From assembly GCA_963853835.1 (NCBI GenBank), contig OY970829.1, forward strand, positions 5,314,446 through 5,378,445: 64,000 nt of DNA. Direction: 5' to 3'. The notes under the pieces are model-generated. The model did no database searches. It had not been told where the DNA came from and worked only from the letters and a program-made list of their open reading frames with translations. Numbering within the stretch: the stretch's first letter is position 1; the number at the start of each line of letters is the position of its first letter. Positions 25,308 to 37,354 of the stretch are shown in pieces. The stretch is from Calendula officinalis. Its lineage: Eukaryota; Streptophyta; Magnoliopsida; Asterales; Asteraceae. A program made the position numbers and the translations under genes.

Positions 25308-26011
25308 AAGTCTCTAGTTTTGTGAGTCCTCTTTCCAACGCCGCTGACGGCATCGCAGAATAGTTTTTGGTTCAACTATTCTGTCTTGTGAGCCCGTTTT
25401 GAGCCCTTTCTGTTTGGAGTTAGCTTCCGAGGTTTTCTGGTGAATTGTAGTCCTCTGAGTTATTTGGCTACAGTAAAAATTTGGGTAAAATCTAGTGAGC
25501 GGTTTGAGAGTTATAACCGTTCCCACAAAAGTGCTGAGTGCTATTTGGTTCTGCTGAAACAACCTTTGAGCCTAATCCTAACCCGAGCTTCCTTGTGATT
25601 TGTAGGGCCTTCTAAGACCTGATAAGAGACGCTCTTCTGCACCAAGGATATTTAGGAGCCTACGTCTATTCGAGGTGGGTAATCTCACTATAAACTTGTA
25701 CTTACTTTCGATTCATGATTATGTGCTATATGTTATGAATTGTCTTGTTGATTGAGCTTGAGTATTGATTGTGTGATTTATCTGAGTTACCTGTGGAATG
25801 AGTTAATTGTGATCTGAGTTATCTGTTGACTGAGTTATCTGAGTTCTGAGTTCTTGAGTTAAAACATTAAACATAATATACTTGACTTGACACCGAAGAG
25901 CACTGGTGTCAGATGTTTGTCTTGGCACCGAAGAGTACTGGTGCAAGACGTTTTGACTCAACACCGAAGTGTACAGGTGTTGAGACTTGAGATGGTGTGA
26001 GGCGGGTCGAG
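25308..26011. repeat. Direct repeat in D, copy 2
   Basis: Second copy of 22319-23066. After it the sequence runs on into the 3' end of D (TCGGCCCAAGTCACACTAGC ...). Confidence 0.9.
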
Positions 26012-26496
26012 GTTGATCTCTCGGCCCAAGTCACACTAGCGCGCTATATAATTTAAAATCCGAGTAATAAAATCTGAGAAATAAACTTGAGTAATTGAGT
26101 AGAGTCTTTAGGGATCACTTATGTGACTTGAGTTGTTTATACTTACATGTTTATTTTGATATTATTCACTCAGCGGTGGCTGACCCCAAACACTCTCCCC
26201 CATTTTGCAGGTACTAGAGCAAGTGCATTGGATGAGCTGTTACTCGATGAGCTTTTATGGATTTGGATTCTAAACGTTTATTTTGAGTCAAATGTTTTTA
26301 AAACAATTATTTTAGTTTGAGTCAAATGTTTTTAAAACAATTAGTTATTTATTCCGCATTTAAAAACCATGAGACGGTTTATTTTTAGTTTTAATGAGAT
26401 GGGACCGTTTGTTTACTTGTACTTTTGGGAAAATGATTATTTTATTTATTTAAATTTTTTTTAAATTTTCCATGATTTTTGGGATGTTACATTAAC

Positions 26497-26607
26497 TCAC
26501 ACAATTACCAATTAGAGTCAAACTCTAATTGGCCCGGTACACCAAAGCCCACTATAATTAGTTAACTCATTTAACTAATGACAAGCCCGATCCAATTAGT
26601 TAGTTAA
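26497..26607 (-). repeat. 5' LTR of element B, piece 2
   Basis: 111 bp between insertions D and E, matching 12892-12992 of the 3' LTR (TCAAACTCTAATTGG, AGTTAACTCATT, CCAATTAGTTAGTTAA). It holds target duplications at both ends: TTAAC just to its left and GTTAA at 26603-26607. Confidence 0.9.
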
Positions 26608-27652
26608 TGTAACATCTCAATTTTTAAAACATCTTTTAAAACATATTTTTAGATAAAAATATTATAAATTTCAATATCCCAAAATACGGTTTAACAAAAA
26701 CCTTTGAAAGATTATCAGAGTTATAAAACACGATGTTACAAAGATAATATCATAACCATAGGATAACGGGATCTACCTATAAGCTCCCGAGCTAAACATC
26801 TCTAGGCCACCTCTATCGCGACCTTCTAATCCTTCAATGTCGAACCTGAGTACATAGCCAAAAACAAAGTAGTACGTGAGACAAAATAGTCTCGTTAGAT
26901 ACATGGGTTTTCGACCCATTCTCAAATATAATAAAAATCATATTCATTACTTTTCTTTATACCTTTATTACTTATTAACTCATGTTCTTATCATTTTCAT
27001 ACATATATACTAGCAAGCTTACCATAAGTTTACTCTCATCAAAATCACATACTAGTAAGCTAACCTGTGCCTACACATACTTTATCACATACGCTACGGA
27101 CCTCTCCGAAGCAAACTCCCCCGATGTGGGTTATCTAGGTAAACTCCCCGTTTTCGGGTTATCTATTGCTCCCCCGATGTCCGGGTTATCTGAAACTCTC
27201 TCGCTTTCCGGGTTATCTATTTCTCAACAGACTACTCTTGCGTAGGGTAGTACCTCCCAAAGTAGGTGTCACTAACTCCCCCAATTTGTGTGGGTTATCT
27301 GTGATCCGGATCCTTTTTCTCAACACATATTGAAATCATCAAATACGGGACTATGCCCCAATAATGCATATTCAAACATAAATTAGAATGTATCTATTCT
27401 AATTATCATATTATACTCGTTTCTTATTCAAATTCAATATTGACTTTACCAAGTCCTTTATTTAATATAATATATTTATCAATTATCAAAATCATGCTAC
27501 TTTAACTTCTCTTTGACTAGAATACAAATCTATTCCTAGTCACTCTATACTTATTCTCCTACCAAATCAATCACTACTTTTATTAGTATAATATACTAAT
27601 CAATACTTGATACTTGAAAATCATTGTTGTTAGCTTTATTAATACATCCATA

Positions 27653-28668
27653 TCTACATAAAAAATGAGTTCCAAAAATGAAGTTGAATTTAATACCTTG
27701 CATTTAATATTAATAATATTAATAATGTAATAAATTCATTTATAAGATTAATTAAATTAAATTAAATTATATTATTATATTTAATATACAGGTTTTAGTT
27801 TCTAACAAATGTAAAGACACATATTAAAGGTAAATTAAATTGTTATATTTAATATATAGGTTTTAGTTTCTAGCAAATGTAAAAATACATATTAAATGTA
27901 ATAATTAATTTAGAATTTTTCATACAAATTAAAAATGAATTATTTAGTATAAATAGGTAAGTAAGGTTGTTTATCTCATTCATCTATTCTCCTATTATGA
28001 ATTTCATTTTGGTGAATTCATGAATCAAATATGTCTTGATGTTTTTAAGTGATTTTTGTGTAATGATACATCGTTTAATTTAGGTTTGTTTATTTTGTAA
28101 GATCGACTATCTCCAGCGGTGTTACTCTCATGATTACACATTATCTTATACTCAAATCGGTAGCATTCAGTTCCTCATAATTCTTTGATTATATCGTCTA
28201 ATTCTTTTATTATATCTTATACTCAAGTGCTAAATTCTAGATAGTATATATGACACACACCAAAAGCTAAACATGTGGGTTGACGATACGATCGTTGGTC
28301 AACAAAAGGCATGATGACAATGCAAACGGGAAAACAAAAGGAATAAATTATGATCGGATGTGAAGGCAAGTCACATTGTACATTACTTTAATAATCAATA
28401 TGTAGCAAAGTTCATAATAAACAAGATCATTCATTTTCAAATAAGTGCTCGCTTACATATTTGTAAATATAAATAAATTAATATATTTAAAAGTTGAGTT
28501 TGGTTATAAAAATAAGAAATTAATGTAATAAAAAATATAGTAAAAACTAATAACTCCATCAAATTTTCATATCAGACTTAAAATAATATTATTAGTAAAT
28601 GAATATAAGTAATAAACTCATGTATATTTATAATAAAAACTAATAAATTGACTTATCACGAGTTATAA
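27653..28668. repeat. 1016-bp tandem duplication, copy 1
   Basis: It begins TCTACATAAAAAATGA and runs straight into copy 2 with the same start. It contains a TATAAATAGG-like box near 27951. Confidence 0.92.
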
Positions 28669-29993
28669 TCTACATAAAAAATGACTTCCAAAAATGAAGT
28701 TGAATTTAATACCTTGCATTTAATATTAATAATGTAATAAATTCATTTACTTCCTCCGATTTAAAATAAGTGATACATTTTCCATATTTGGGTGTATCAA
28801 AATAAGTGATACACTTTGAAATTTTACCTTATTTGGTAAAAAGTAGTGGGTCCCACACCCACTAACAGTCTACTTTAATAAAGTAAAATGACTCACATAC
28901 CCTTACTTTTACTTTTAAATATCATTAACCTTACTTTATTCAAATAAATGTGGGACCCATTACACAATAACCATTAAATTAATCTAATTTAACCCCTATT
29001 ACCATATTTTGCCTCAAAACCCATGAAATCAACAATGTATCACTTATTTTAAATCGGAGGAAGTATAAGATTAATTAAATTAAATTAAATTAAATTATTA
29101 TATTTAATATATGGGTTTTAGTTTCTAGCAAATGTAAAGACATATATTAAAGGTAAATTAAATTGTTATATTTAATATATAAGTTTTAGTTTCTAGCAAA
29201 TGTAAAAATACATATTAAATGTATTAATTAATTTAGAATTTTTCATACAAATTAAAATTGAATTATTTAGTATAAATAGGTAAGTAAGGTTGTTTATCTC
29301 ATTCATCTATTCTCCTATTATGAATTTCATTTTGGTGAATACATGAATCAAATATGTCTTGATGTTTTTAAGTGATTTTTGTGTAATGATACATCGTTTA
29401 ATTTAGGTTTGTTTATTTTGTAAGATCGACTATCTCCAGCGGTGTTACTCTCATGATTACACAATATCTTATACTCAAATCGGTATCATTCAGTTCCTCA
29501 TAATTCTTTGATTATATCGTCTAATTCTTTTATTATATCTTATACTCAAGTGCTAAAGTCTAGATAGTATATATGACACACACCAAAAGCTAAACATGTG
29601 GGTTGACGATACGATCGTTGGTCAACAAAAGTCATGATGACAATGCAAACGGGAAAACAAAAGGAATAAATTATGATCGGAGGTGAAGGCAAGTCACATT
29701 GTACATTACTTTAATAATCAATATGTAGCAAAGTTCATAATAAACAAGATCATTCATTTTCAAATAAGTGCTCGCTTACATATTTGTAAATATAAATAAA
29801 TTAATATATTTAAAAGTTGAGTTTGGTTATAAAAATAAGAAATTAATGTAATAAAAAAATATAGTAAAAACTAATAACTCCATCAAATTTTCATATCAGA
29901 AGTCTTGAAATAATATTATTAGTAAATGAATATAAGTAATAAACTCGTGTATATTTATTATAAAAACTAATAAATTGACTTATCACGAGTTGT
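28669..29993. repeat. 1016-bp tandem duplication, copy 2 (with MITE)
   Basis: Same sequence as copy 1 with few differences, plus the MITE at 28750-29063. Confidence 0.92.
28750..29063. mobile_element. Stowaway-like MITE (314 bp)
   Basis: Terminal inverted repeats CTTCCTCCGATTTAAAATAA / TTATTTTAAATCGGAGGAAG, continuing into GTGATACATT, and a TA target duplication (28748-28749, 29064-29065). Copy 1 of the surrounding duplication has the empty site, which proves the boundaries. Known family: Tc1/mariner-type Stowaway MITEs use TA and CTCCCTCC-like ends. Confidence 0.93.
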
Positions 29994-30825
29994 AAAATAA
30001 TGATTAGAAAATGATTATGAGTAATAAACTAATGTAATATACTAATAACTTAATCAAATTTTCATATCAAAAGTCGTGAAATAATGTCTAAACTAATGTA
30101 GCATTTAATTACATTTATTTAATATAAATAAAAGTTGAATTTTAGTCATAAAAATAAATGAGAAATAATTATGATTAATAAACTAAAATTTTCATATGAA
30201 AAGTCTTGAAATAATTATTGGTAAATTAATATAAGTAATAAAACTACTTTATAATAAAAGAAGTACATTTAAATATAGTTGTTTAACATATTTGAAAATT
30301 GAAAAGATAATTATGACTAATAAATTCAAATTGTCATATGAAAAGAATTGCATTAATTATTAGTAAATTAATATAAGTAATAAAAACTATTTTATAATAT
30401 AAACTAATAAATCGACATATCTAGAGTTTTAAAATAATTATTGGTAGATAATTATAACTGATAAACACATGTATAGTTTGTCATAAATAAGATTAATAAA
30501 TGATTATAATGAAGATATAGCGTCGTTCATTTATAGTTGTTTTTCTACCAGACAAAGCATAAATTTTTTCGTAGTATAACTTCTATGTTATGAATAACTT
30601 TTTTTGTGTTACGCTAATAGAAACGATGATGGTTCTGTTACTTTATCTTTTTCTCCGTCACACTTTGCTTATTTAGTAAAGTACCCACAATTAAAGCTAA
30701 ACATGTTAGTGAACATAATTTTGTAATTCGCCCGTGACACAAAAACAATGTATACGTTTTACTTTCGAAATAATAATCCATCATCATGAACAAAGCCCGT
30801 GCATCGCATGGGCCATGTTGTCTCG

Positions 30826-31792
30826 TATTATTAATAATACAACTATCATATTTTCTTAATCATTACTCTTAATCAAACATCATATTAATAAAGAGTTATT
30901 AATTACTTTTCACTGTCATAATCTCTATAAAAAATCATTAGTCATTTAGACATACTTAATTAGTCTATTACTTGCATTTTCTTACATTTTTAATCATATC
31001 TTTACTAAAAACATTTATTAATAAAGACTCATAAAACATCATAGTTTTCAAAATCATTTGATATATACTCAGTAAAAGTCTCATGTATTCACCTTAGCCA
31101 AGCTAAATCCAAATCATGTTTATCAACACGAATCCTTGCTCCCACCTTTGGAATATCTCCAACTTTTAGGTTCTTGCAACCTATCAATACAATCAACATA
31201 TTTCTAGTTATCATCTATAACTGGACATCATTTAAATCATCATAATACCCTTAACCACCAAGTTCCCCAAACCTGGTGGAAATCTCAAAACCCTAAGTTA
31301 AGGTTAAGCCAACAATTCACAAATCCAACATGAACACAAGGTCCATATACTTTCCATGAGTGTTTTACACCCTCCATTAACATACTTAGTCAATATTCAT
31401 GACAAGATACCAATATCACCATTTCCCCCAAATTTGGTGACATTCTTGAAACCCTAGATTTCACAATCTCTTAACTAGTATAGATCAAGTTAAAAACATG
31501 TTTCCCCATGTCTAAACACCATAGATAAGAGTTCTACACACTCTATTTCATCATTCATGAAAACCCCAAAAGTTAGGGTTTATAACCCAAATCAATCTTC
31601 CCAGATCTACACTAAAAACAAGTTAAGAAATTAAGATATACCTTGAATCAGCCATCAGGAGTGTTCCTACACAAGATCTAAGGTCAAAATCGGCTTCAAA
31701 GCACTCTTTCCACTCAAAATATGCATAAACGTTTTAGAGAGAGAGTGAGGGGTGAAAAATGAGCATAAATGGCTGAAATCCCGCTTTTATTA
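30826..31792 (-). other. E sequence between Helitron candidate and F
   Basis: About 970 bp of noncoding DNA belonging to E. It ends with the TATTA target duplication of F (31788-31792). No gene seen. Confidence 0.6.
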
Positions 31793-34700
31793 TGTAACAC
31801 CCAAAATTTCATAAAAATTTCAAAATTTTTAAATACAAGATTTTAATAAAAAGGTCCCTTAAATAAACTCCAATTAAAAATGTTTAACATTTAAAACGTA
31901 ATTAATGCGGAAAAAGTCTAAAATAAAATTTAAGTTTAAAAATAATAAATGATGTTCCACATCAGCTCTAGAAAGATACAACAGCCAACCGTCCAACTTC
32001 TCTTTTCCTTTGCTAGTACTTGAGACAGTGGGGGGAAAGTTTGGGTCAGCTGGGAAGCTAAATAAATAATCTCAAAATGCATACAATCATAACATAAAAC
32101 ACATGAGGCACATCGGTGTACTCCTACTCAGAATTTACTCAGTTAATTTACTCAGATTTTATTACTCAGATTTTAATTTATATAGCGCGCTTGTGTGATT
32201 CAGGACGAGAGATCAACCTCGCCCCTCCTCACACCCCAGATTACCACTCAGGCTATAACTCAGATTTGCCACTCAGGTTATAACTCAGACGAGAGGTGAT
32301 CCCAAAAACTCAGACGGGAGGTGATCCCAAATTGGCATATAGCCAAATCTCAGATGTGTGTTATTATGTTTTTATTTCTTTAACATAATCATTTCAGATG
32401 CCCTAGCAGGTAGTAGCACAGATACTCAGATCAGTATTATAAAAACATATGCTCAGGTACTCAGATAATTAATCAAACTCAGATAGCACATATGGTGCAA
32501 GTAAAGTAACACGTAAGTCATGCATGTATAACGTTATAACTGATTACACGGTGAGAATACTCACCTGGAATACGTAAGCTCCAAAAGTGTCTAACAGTCA
32601 AAAGCACAACATGTTATCTCTTAGATGGTCCCAAAACATATAAAGAAAATCCCGAATTAAAACTTGACCAGGAAGCTTGTTTATATAAAATTTGACAGCA
32701 CCCGTCCGTCTCACGGGAACAACCATAACTCCTAAACCGCATGGTCGAAAATTCCCAAATTTTTACAGTAGCTAGAAAACTCAGAGGACTACAATTCATC
32801 AGAAGACCGGGAAACTCGAAACTGAACAGAAAGGTCCCAAAACAGACTCACAAGCCAGGAACGTCGCACATGTGAAACCCTTTGCGACAGCATACGAAAG
32901 CAGCAATAACTTTTAAACCGTAAGTCCTATTGACGAGAAGTTTGCGGCAACGGAAAGCTAACTCAGAGAACTATGCACCAGAGCGGGCCAAAAAGTCAAA
33001 AACTTATTTTAGACAGGTTAAAAACAGACATGAACATCATGGGCAGAATCTGCCAGAAACTTAAACTAGTTAAAACTCTTTTTAATATACCCGACTCGTT
33101 ACCGAAAACCCAAGCACCCAAAATGAACACCCGACATCCCAACATTCCAGTTTTCACAAAAATGTATAAATTCTTAAAACCCGATTGAAGTTTATAAAAC
33201 GTTTCCCGATTGGGAAACCAAAAACCTTACGGGTTTGGTTTCCCCTCTCGGTTGACAAAACCCGTTTAAACAAAACGATATATACGGAATTCCGAAGGCT
33301 CTACAAACAATATCAGCCAATTAAATAGACAACTCTTTAAATTAATTTACGGTTTTCAAAAAAAAATTTAAACTCAACCCATCATATTGACCTACAACCG
33401 ATACTAAAAGAAGTCCCGAACCTTAAACGTAAAGATTAGCACAGTAAAAAGGAATAGAGGAAAAATAGACCAAGACTAGATTCAAACACAAGGATATAAA
33501 ATAACACAAGAAAAAGATTAAGAGATATATCCTACGAATCAAACCACGACAATAACGATTTCGCTCAAGCTACAAAACTACCGGTCAACTACTCGGTCAA
33601 TCAATAGCTTGCTGAAACTCGACAACAAAGACTAGAGAAAAGAAGTATCATGTCGGCTGCCCCATCACGCTTCTCACCATTCAAAAACAACAAAAGTAAA
33701 AACATCACCTAATTAGATAACAATTCTCATAATAGACACCTAGGAATTTTAAATAAAACCATTATACCCCACCACCAAATTGTTAATTTCTTGGACACAA
33801 GGACTTACCATCGGAAGACACCATGTGGAAATTAAATCCACCGCCACTGTGCTCGACCTCCATGTTCTCTTAATTTGATTGAAACAATTTTGTCAAGATA
33901 AGTCCCATTGAGTAAAATTAAATAATAATAAAAACATTCCAACATCACCCTCTAATCTTTGATGACTCACGCCTGCCACAAACATTGACCACCACTACTT
34001 GAACCACAATCCACCACGTACTACTAGTGACCTCCCTTGCTTCTTTGATCGATTGGAAAAAGACGCACGGCGGAGGAGAAGAACAGCCGTAAATAATATT
34101 TTTAGGGGAAAGAGTTACGGTAAACGTTTCTTATCTTTATCTTTATATATAATAAAAGAAAGCGTTTTTAAAATCACGCCACATCACTCTTTCCACGTCA
34201 TAATGACGTCATAATTCATTGCCACCTAGGATGCCAACTCATGATACACTAATTCTAAAAAATAATTCTGGAATCTACATGCCAATTACCAAGTCATACG
34301 TATAATTCCGGAAACAATTCATTTATTATAGAAACCATACCTTAATATAGAAACAATTCAATTTGAATTCCATAATTTTATTATAGAAACCTAAATCATA
34401 CGTATTAAACTTTTATTTGTCAATAATTTGAATTTGAATTTTAACCCCATAATTTTAGAAACAAACTGAAATAAGGAATTCAAATTTGAATTTCGGAATA
34501 CACATAATGAACATTCTTTTGAATTTTAAGAATGAGAAAAATGTGTAATTTTTGTGCTCTCAACAATTGAATGAGGGAACACCTAAAAACCCATGAAGGT
34601 TAGTTCTTAATTTCTTATTACTACACAAAGTTTTAAATATTGCATATTAATAATATTCATTTTTTTAATTCTTGGTAACCCATTTTTATGCATTTTGTGG

Positions 34701-35720
34701 GGTTTCATCTTAAAACCAATTGGTTGTAACAGGAGGAGCTCATGACCCTTATGTACACATTACTCGTTCATTTCTTGTCCAATGTGGGACATCTTAACAT
34801 TAAGCCACATACTAAGTATTTTGATATTAGTCATGAGATTTAAGCGAGTTTTGTTGATAATTTTTACTACATTTTACACGTACTAATACGTCACATAAAT
34901 GATCGGTTCATGTACGGGTGACATTCTGATCCGTTTACTTAAATGAGTTTATTTGATTTATGCATCCCTTAAGGGAAAATGGCATTATATTTTCTATTTT
35001 AATACTCCGTACTTACTTTAGGTTTTTATTTTGATATAAACTTATAACACATGTGTTTGTACCAAAATATGGATTTCGTCTCTTGACTTATTTTAGCTAC
35101 ACAAATAGTCATATATTTTGAAACATGTAACTTTAATGTTCTCTTATTTTGAAACTTATAACATTAACGGTTCCTAATTTTTAATTAATAAAATATTCTT
35201 AAAGAAGTAAAATATTAAGTAAATTTGTATAAATCAACCGTGATTTATCATATATAAAATATCAAGTAAATTAAGTAAATTTGTATAAGTCACTCATGAT
35301 TTATTTAATTAAGTAAATTAAGTAAATTTGTATAAGTCACCCGTGATTTATCACGGGTTATAAGCTAGTTTAATCTAATGACCTACCAATTATTAAATGA
35401 GTCCAAGCCTGCAAGCCCGACCACTAGACATTTGACCCGATCCTTAGCCTTCGGCCGCCCCGACACAAAAGAATCTCACTCAACTCTTACGATTAACTAA
35501 CCGGTCAAAACCCGAGACGAACTATTTATTGACACTTAATGATATACCAATCTCATTAAAATAATAAAGTGTCCAAATAATTAAAACGTCTAACTAATAC
35601 GAACCGTCTAATTACAGATCGTCTAAATAATACGAACCGTCTAAACTATTTAATCATTATTCTTTTTTTTTTAACTTAAATATGACGATTAAATTAAAAT
35701 TAAAATTTCAGGTCGTTACA
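31793..35720 (-). mobile_element. Insertion F: LTR-like element nested in E
   Basis: Plus-strand ends TGTAACACCCAAAATTTC and TTTCAGGTCGTTACA with a perfect TSD TATTA (31788-31792, 35721-35725). Read on the minus strand it aligns with D at the start (TGTAACG-CCTGAAATTTTAAT, TTTAATCGTCATAT) and in the interior (GAATTGTAGTCCTCTGAG). A Helitron occupies 34140-35368. Without it F is about 2.7 kb. No gag or pol found; likely a solo LTR. Confidence 0.83.
34140..35368 (+). mobile_element. Non-autonomous Helitron in F (1229 bp)
   Basis: It starts TCTTTATATATAATAAAAG after an A. It ends with the perfect 8-bp-stem hairpin ACCCGTGATTTATCACGGGT (35339-35358), six bases, CTAG, then T. These are the standard Helitron ends and A|T insertion site. 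No Rep/helicase coding. The last part contains about three copies of a terminal segment (AAGTAAATTTGTATAA...GTGATTTAT). Confidence 0.82.
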
Positions 35721-36039
35721 TATTATGCTTCAGCAAAAGTTCGCGCCGTGAATTCAGGCGTGAACTCCTCGCGTCAGAATCTAAGAATCTATGTCGAAGG
35801 TTCACGGTCGTGAACTAAAGTTCGCGCCGTGAACTCAGTCGTGAACTAGTTCCCGTCGTGAACTCGGTCGTGAACTTTTCCAGCAATCTTTGTTTCGGAT
35901 TAAATGATGGATTTCACATAGCAAACAATGTCTAATTGACACGAAACCAAATCCCACGTATTTTAAATGATTTATCCTTATTTATCATATTTTTCCAATA
36001 ATTTATTCGATACAAAATTTCAGGTCGTTACAGTTAATA

Positions 36040-36264
36040 CTCCCTCCTTCCCACAAAAAAATTTACATTTCTCAAATTTGGGGGGCCCACCTAATAAAAT
36101 AATATTATTATCAATCATTCTACCAATAAAACATTTTCTCTTTCCAATCTAACCTTATATAGTTATATTTTAATCAAAAGTATTATAAATGACCCCACCA
36201 ATAAACTATCTCTTAAAAGATTGTGCCCAGTTGAAATGTAAACTTTTTTATGGGACGGAGGGAA
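36040..36264. mobile_element. Stowaway-like MITE (225 bp) in B LTR
   Basis: Ends CTCCCTCCTTCCCACAAAAA and the complement of TTCCCTCCGTCCCATAAAAA, with TA target duplication at 36038-36039 and 36265-36266. The 3' LTR of element B (GTTAATAACCC near 12990) has the empty site. It landed within two bases of the right TSD of insertion E. Confidence 0.9.
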
Positions 36265-36266
36265 TA

Positions 36267-36428
36267 ACCCATTAACTAACTTAGCTCAATCGTCATTTAA
36301 TTAAACCATTAATTAAATACCCCGTTATATCTCGTGTTCGTTGACGCCTCGAGGGCAACCCGAATAGGACTCTAAAATACCTGAATCGGAATACGGTTTA
36401 TTTGATGTGTTGGATACTAATTCCAACA
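36267..36428 (-). repeat. 5' LTR of element B, piece 3 (outer end)
   Basis: It matches 13004-13165 (TCGTGTTCGTTGACGCCTCG, GGCAACCCGAA, TTTGATGTGTTGGA). It ends TTCCAACA, the complement of the LTR start TGTTGGAA, and marks the right end of element B. Confidence 0.9.
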
Positions 36429-36430
36429 GC

Positions 36431-36552
36431 TGGTGGTGGTGGGTGGTGGAGGTGGGTGGTGGTGGCGGTGGGTGGTGGTGGTGGCGGTAGGTGGTGGGTG
36501 GTGGTGGTGACGGCGGTATGAGTGGTAGTGGTATTGGTAGTGGTGGTAAATA
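36431..36552. repeat. GGT-rich low-complexity tract
   Basis: Imperfect GGT/GGTGGGT repeats for about 120 bp directly after the end of element B. The related reverse-complement tract is at 37355-37490. Confidence 0.9.
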
Positions 36553-36964
36553 AACTCTTTTTTTAGGTTTAAGTAAATGTCTTCCAAACTTGGAAGACTA
36601 TGGTCTAAGTCTTCTCACTAAAGACCCCAAAAAGACTTTTTCTCATCTTCTGACTTTTAAAAAATAAACGTTATTTTTTCAAAATATCTTCCCGCCTGCA
36701 GAAATAAGACCCCAAAAAGAATTTTTGCCAAAAAAACAAATACCACCTTAGTGTGTATATATAGATATCAAGAGAGTATCAGGGCTAATTATTGTTGTCA
36801 ATTTGCTAACTTGAACTGTTTGAAGATAAATGCAACCTTAATTAATCTACAATCTAAGGTAGCATCTAAATCCCTACAGATTTCTGAATTTGTTTGGATA
36901 AAAATGGAATCCATGATATTAAAAAAATCCATATACAATGGAATATAAATTACATCACTACAAG

Positions 36965-37254
36965 TAGGGGTGATTGTTTGGGCTGAAAAAACTAAACCGA
37001 ACCGAAAACATGTAATCGGTTCGGTTTTGAAAATTCATCGTTTTCAGTTATGTCAGTTTCGGTCTGGTTTGGTTTTCGGTAAAAAGATGAGCATTTGGTC
37101 TAAAAAACTGAACTGGAACGAACCGGACTGAAACCGAACCGAACCAAAACGTAAAACATGTAATCGGTTTGGTTTCGGTTTTGAAAATTATCGTTTATGG
37201 CTTCGATTTTATCTATTTCGGTGCGGCTTGGTTTGTGGACCGCACTCACCCCTA
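36965..37254. repeat. TAGGGGTGA-ended repeat rich in GGTTCGG/CCGAACC
   Basis: Perfect 9-bp inverted ends TAGGGGTGA / TCACCCCTA around 290 bp made of GGTTCGGTTTT and AACCGAACC strings on both strands. No matching target duplication found, so transposon class is open. A sister structure with other internal words is at 58264-58800. Confidence 0.7.
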
Positions 37255-37354
37255 GGCCCAAACTACTAGAAGAATCTTTTTTTAAATCTATAAATGAAGG
37301 AGTGTGACAGATTACCATATTACTCATGAACACATCTTTTAACCCTAAATTCAC

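Larger units (their letters stand above)
21032..26491 (+). mobile_element. Insertion D: LTR-like element with internal duplication
   Basis: It starts TGTAACGCCCTGAAATTTT and ends GGGATGTTACA, with TG/CA ends, a TGTAAC/GTTACA inverted terminus and a perfect 5-bp TSD TTAAC (21027-21031, 26492-26496). No pol or gag is visible. It is homologous to insertion F read on the minus strand (for example TGGTGAATTGTAGTCCTCTGAG, here quoted in part as GAATTGTAGTCCTCTGAG). Best read as a solo LTR or LTR-rich remnant of a Ty3/gypsy-like family. Without the duplicated interior it would be about 2.5 kb, close to E and F stripped of their inserts. Confidence 0.8.
27653..30825 (+). mobile_element. Candidate Helitron in E with tandem-duplicated 5' part
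   Basis: It starts A|TCTACATAAAAAATG and ends with the near-perfect hairpin GCCCGTGCATCGCATGGGC (30795-30813), 8 bases, then CTCG|T. Helitrons typically begin TC, end CTRR after a short hairpin and insert between A and T. CTCG departs from CTRR by one base. Repeated phrases such as ATTAGTAAATGAATATAAGT run through 29900-30450. No RepHel protein is visible, so it would be non-autonomous. Confidence 0.55.
26608..36032 (-). mobile_element. Insertion E: LTR-like element carrying F and a Helitron
   Basis: Plus-strand ends are TGTAACATCTCAATTTTT and TTTCAGGTCGTTACA, with a perfect TSD GTTAA (26603-26607, 36033-36037). Its right end matches F's right end (AAAATTTCAGGTCGTTACA), so it is read on the minus strand. 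Taking out F, its TSD and the candidate Helitron 27653-30825 leaves about 2.3 kb without coding potential. Best read as a solo LTR of the same terminal type as D and F. Confidence 0.78.

Noticed and set aside
32973..34214. Short plus-strand frames of about 71 codons in F
   Set aside because: They lie in LTR-like noncoding DNA and match nothing recognisable; one overlaps the Helitron start.
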